From the NCBI GenBank assembly GCA_009801015.1, contig VHZZ01001300.1:32885-53041 (forward strand): a stretch of 20,157 nt of DNA, in the 5' to 3' direction. Below the pieces are notes generated by a model. That model was not told where the DNA came from and did no database searches. It worked only from the letters and a program-made list of their open reading frames with translations. Made by a program: the position numbers and the translations under genes. Below are positions 18,807 through 20,157 of this stretch, piece by piece. The DNA comes from Silene noctiflora (Eukaryota > Streptophyta > Magnoliopsida > Caryophyllales > Caryophyllaceae). Numbering within the stretch: the stretch's first letter is position 1; the number at the start of each line of letters is the position of its first letter.

Positions 18807-19260
18807 TTCGCAATGCGGCTCTACTACTGGGTAGAGTTAGTTATTTTCGTGTGAGACGGTCTTCCACTTTTAACTCATAATATATGGAAGGGTTGTGGAA
18901 GTTTGAGATGTGAATCGGTAACACTAAACTTAGGCAGTATAAATAAAAACTGAGTGCCATGCAAACACAAATTAAATAAAGACTTACACAAGTCCTCGAT
19001 AAAAATACATACGACTATACGAGTATAAAATAACGACTTACACTACTTGCATGTGTCTCATCCCGTAATTCATGTGCAGTAAACGAAGTTATATCCGATT
19101 TGGCATTAAAACAAGTTAAATATTATCTCATCGGAACCTTTGAAAAATACATTTTGTTTTTCAATATACATTATGTTTTTGTTTTATTTATACCGTTTGT
19201 CATGTAATTATTATAGACCTCGGTTACTGTAATTATTATATCAAGGGTCAACTAAATATA
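18807..19260 (-). promoter_or_regulatory. Upstream region of the ankyrin gene with candidate TATA box and W-box
   Basis: On the minus strand TATAAATA lies at 19192-19185, about 380 bp before the start codon. About 55 bp further upstream is TTGACC (19251-19246), the W-box core bound by WRKY factors. The order W-box, TATA, gene would fit a defence-related promoter, but a six-base match can easily occur by chance. A GAGACGGTCTT repeat fragment lies at about 18852. I see no coding sequence here. Confidence 0.35.
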
Positions 19261-19499
19261 GTAAATTGTACAGTTGTACTCCTAGGTGGCTAGGTGTTTA
19301 CACACGATTTACTGACTGTAAATTCTATAATATTGGATTAGATGGAATCTTACTGCGACAATTAACAACTCCACACGGAGAAGACGATTTTTTTTTGGTT
19401 TGCCAAGTAATAAGTGGAAGACTTAACCAAAGATTAATTTTTGATCTTTGAACATTTTTCTAACAGGCAGAAAGTAATCAAAGCCTTTTTTATATGATT

Positions 19500-19939
19500 A
19501 TGTTTAGGATGTGGTGTTGTTCGAGTTTTGTGATGTGGTTATGAGAGCGTGTTGTTAATGTTAATATCACAAATTTGCTCATGACTCACAATATCATAGT
19601 ACTGCGTATATTATTATGTATTTTCATGTTACGAGTTGTTGGCAATGAAAAACATTTGATAACATACGTTCATATATGTTACTGTTATGTAATCTACTAA
19701 ATAACGCAAAGTTTAAATCTGCTCGATAAGGTGTTTTATAATTGCCATGGCAAAACGTTTGAAAGTGCCATCCATCTTCCATCATCTCTAATGCAAACAT
19801 GTGCATACATAACTTCCTAATTCTTGTCTTCTGTTGTGTCTTCATGACTTCTTCCTAAATTTTGGCCCCTATTCACCAATTCTCTTATTAAATAGACAAT
19901 TTATTGAATGGGTATTGAATAGTCTCACAACTCACAATC
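19500..19939. repeat. Dispersed direct repeat, copy B (partner at 12558-13234)
   Basis: It shares an ordered series of blocks with copy A, in the same orientation: TGTTTAGGATG at the left, AAAGTGCCATCCATC at 19762, CATGACTTCTTCCTAA, TTTTGGCCCC, TATTCACCAATTCTC and TTATTGAATG at the right. It lacks the MITE-like insertion and the 25-bp duplication of copy A and so may be nearer the original form. The 73-codon minus-strand frame within it is not protein-like. Confidence 0.82.
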
Positions 19940-20036
19940 AAACCTCAAATAAATCAATATCAATAAATATTTGAGGCTTTTTTCGAGCGACATGGTAGTT
20001 TCCAATTTTTTTGTAAACACTTACAATAAATTATTT

Positions 20037-20157
20037 AAACTTTTTCTATTATAATTAGGAGTTATTAATTATTATTAAATTTTTTCTGTTAGAATTAGGA
20101 GCTAATTAATTATTTACGATTTTTTATTAGAAGTAGAAAAATAAAATTAATTATTTA
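20037..20157. repeat. Three-copy 40-bp AT-rich tandem repeat at the window edge
   Basis: Units begin at 20037, 20077 and 20117. The first two share TTTTTCT(A/G)TTA and ATTAGGAG(T/C)TA...TTAATTATT over exactly 40 bp; the third is more diverged and keeps the TTAATTATTTA end. The array may continue beyond the window. Confidence 0.7.

Noticed and set aside
12558..19939. The repeat pair as long terminal repeats of a retrotransposon carrying the ankyrin gene
   Set aside because: The copies are diverged and of different length. No TG...CA ends, primer-binding site, polypurine tract, gag or pol sequence is visible between them. A segmental duplication fits better.

Overview
This window is plant nuclear DNA: genes broken by GT-AG introns, AT-rich intergenic space, and many small non-autonomous transposons. 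The encoded families (a plant MTM1-type mitochondrial carrier, a classical AG-peptide and an ACD6-like ankyrin/PGG membrane protein) fix it as a flowering plant, most likely a eudicot. Fragments such as TACTCCGTA/ACGGAGTA and GAGACGGTCTT would fit Caryophyllales, but that lineage guess is weak.

Layout. 1-2930 has no gene and is mostly transposon debris: a CGTGTCGTG/GGGTC-type element (about 374-900), a complete 507-bp Mutator-like MITE with a 9-bp target duplication (1198-1704), and a GGCCC/GGCTC-rich remnant (about 2090-2690). 3163-7677 (+) is a ten-exon mitochondrial carrier of 386 aa. 9338-11918 (-) is a two-exon gene for a 59-aa arabinogalactan peptide; its 2.4-kb intron holds tandem repeats. 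12381-12511 is a short tRNA-derived SINE with 15-bp target duplications. 14745-18806 (-) is a four-exon, 985-aa ankyrin-repeat/PGG-domain protein. Sequence at 12558-13234 recurs at 19500-19939 on the far side of that gene, which suggests a tandemly duplicated unit.

The three genes have no evident shared pathway. The carrier acts in the inner mitochondrial membrane (glutathione, manganese or iron homeostasis by family). The AG-peptide is a secreted, GPI-anchored cell-surface glycopeptide. The ankyrin protein belongs to a membrane family linked to immunity and stress. All three gene models were assembled by hand: every junction keeps frame and uses GT-AG borders, and the spliced proteins read through family-conserved segments. 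No prokaryotic-style defence system, CRISPR array or viral gene was seen. The points most worth a second look are the ankyrin-gene duplication context, its in-frame tail repeats, the carrier's four-cysteine loop, the possible 5'UTR intron of the carrier, and several transposons with intact target duplications.
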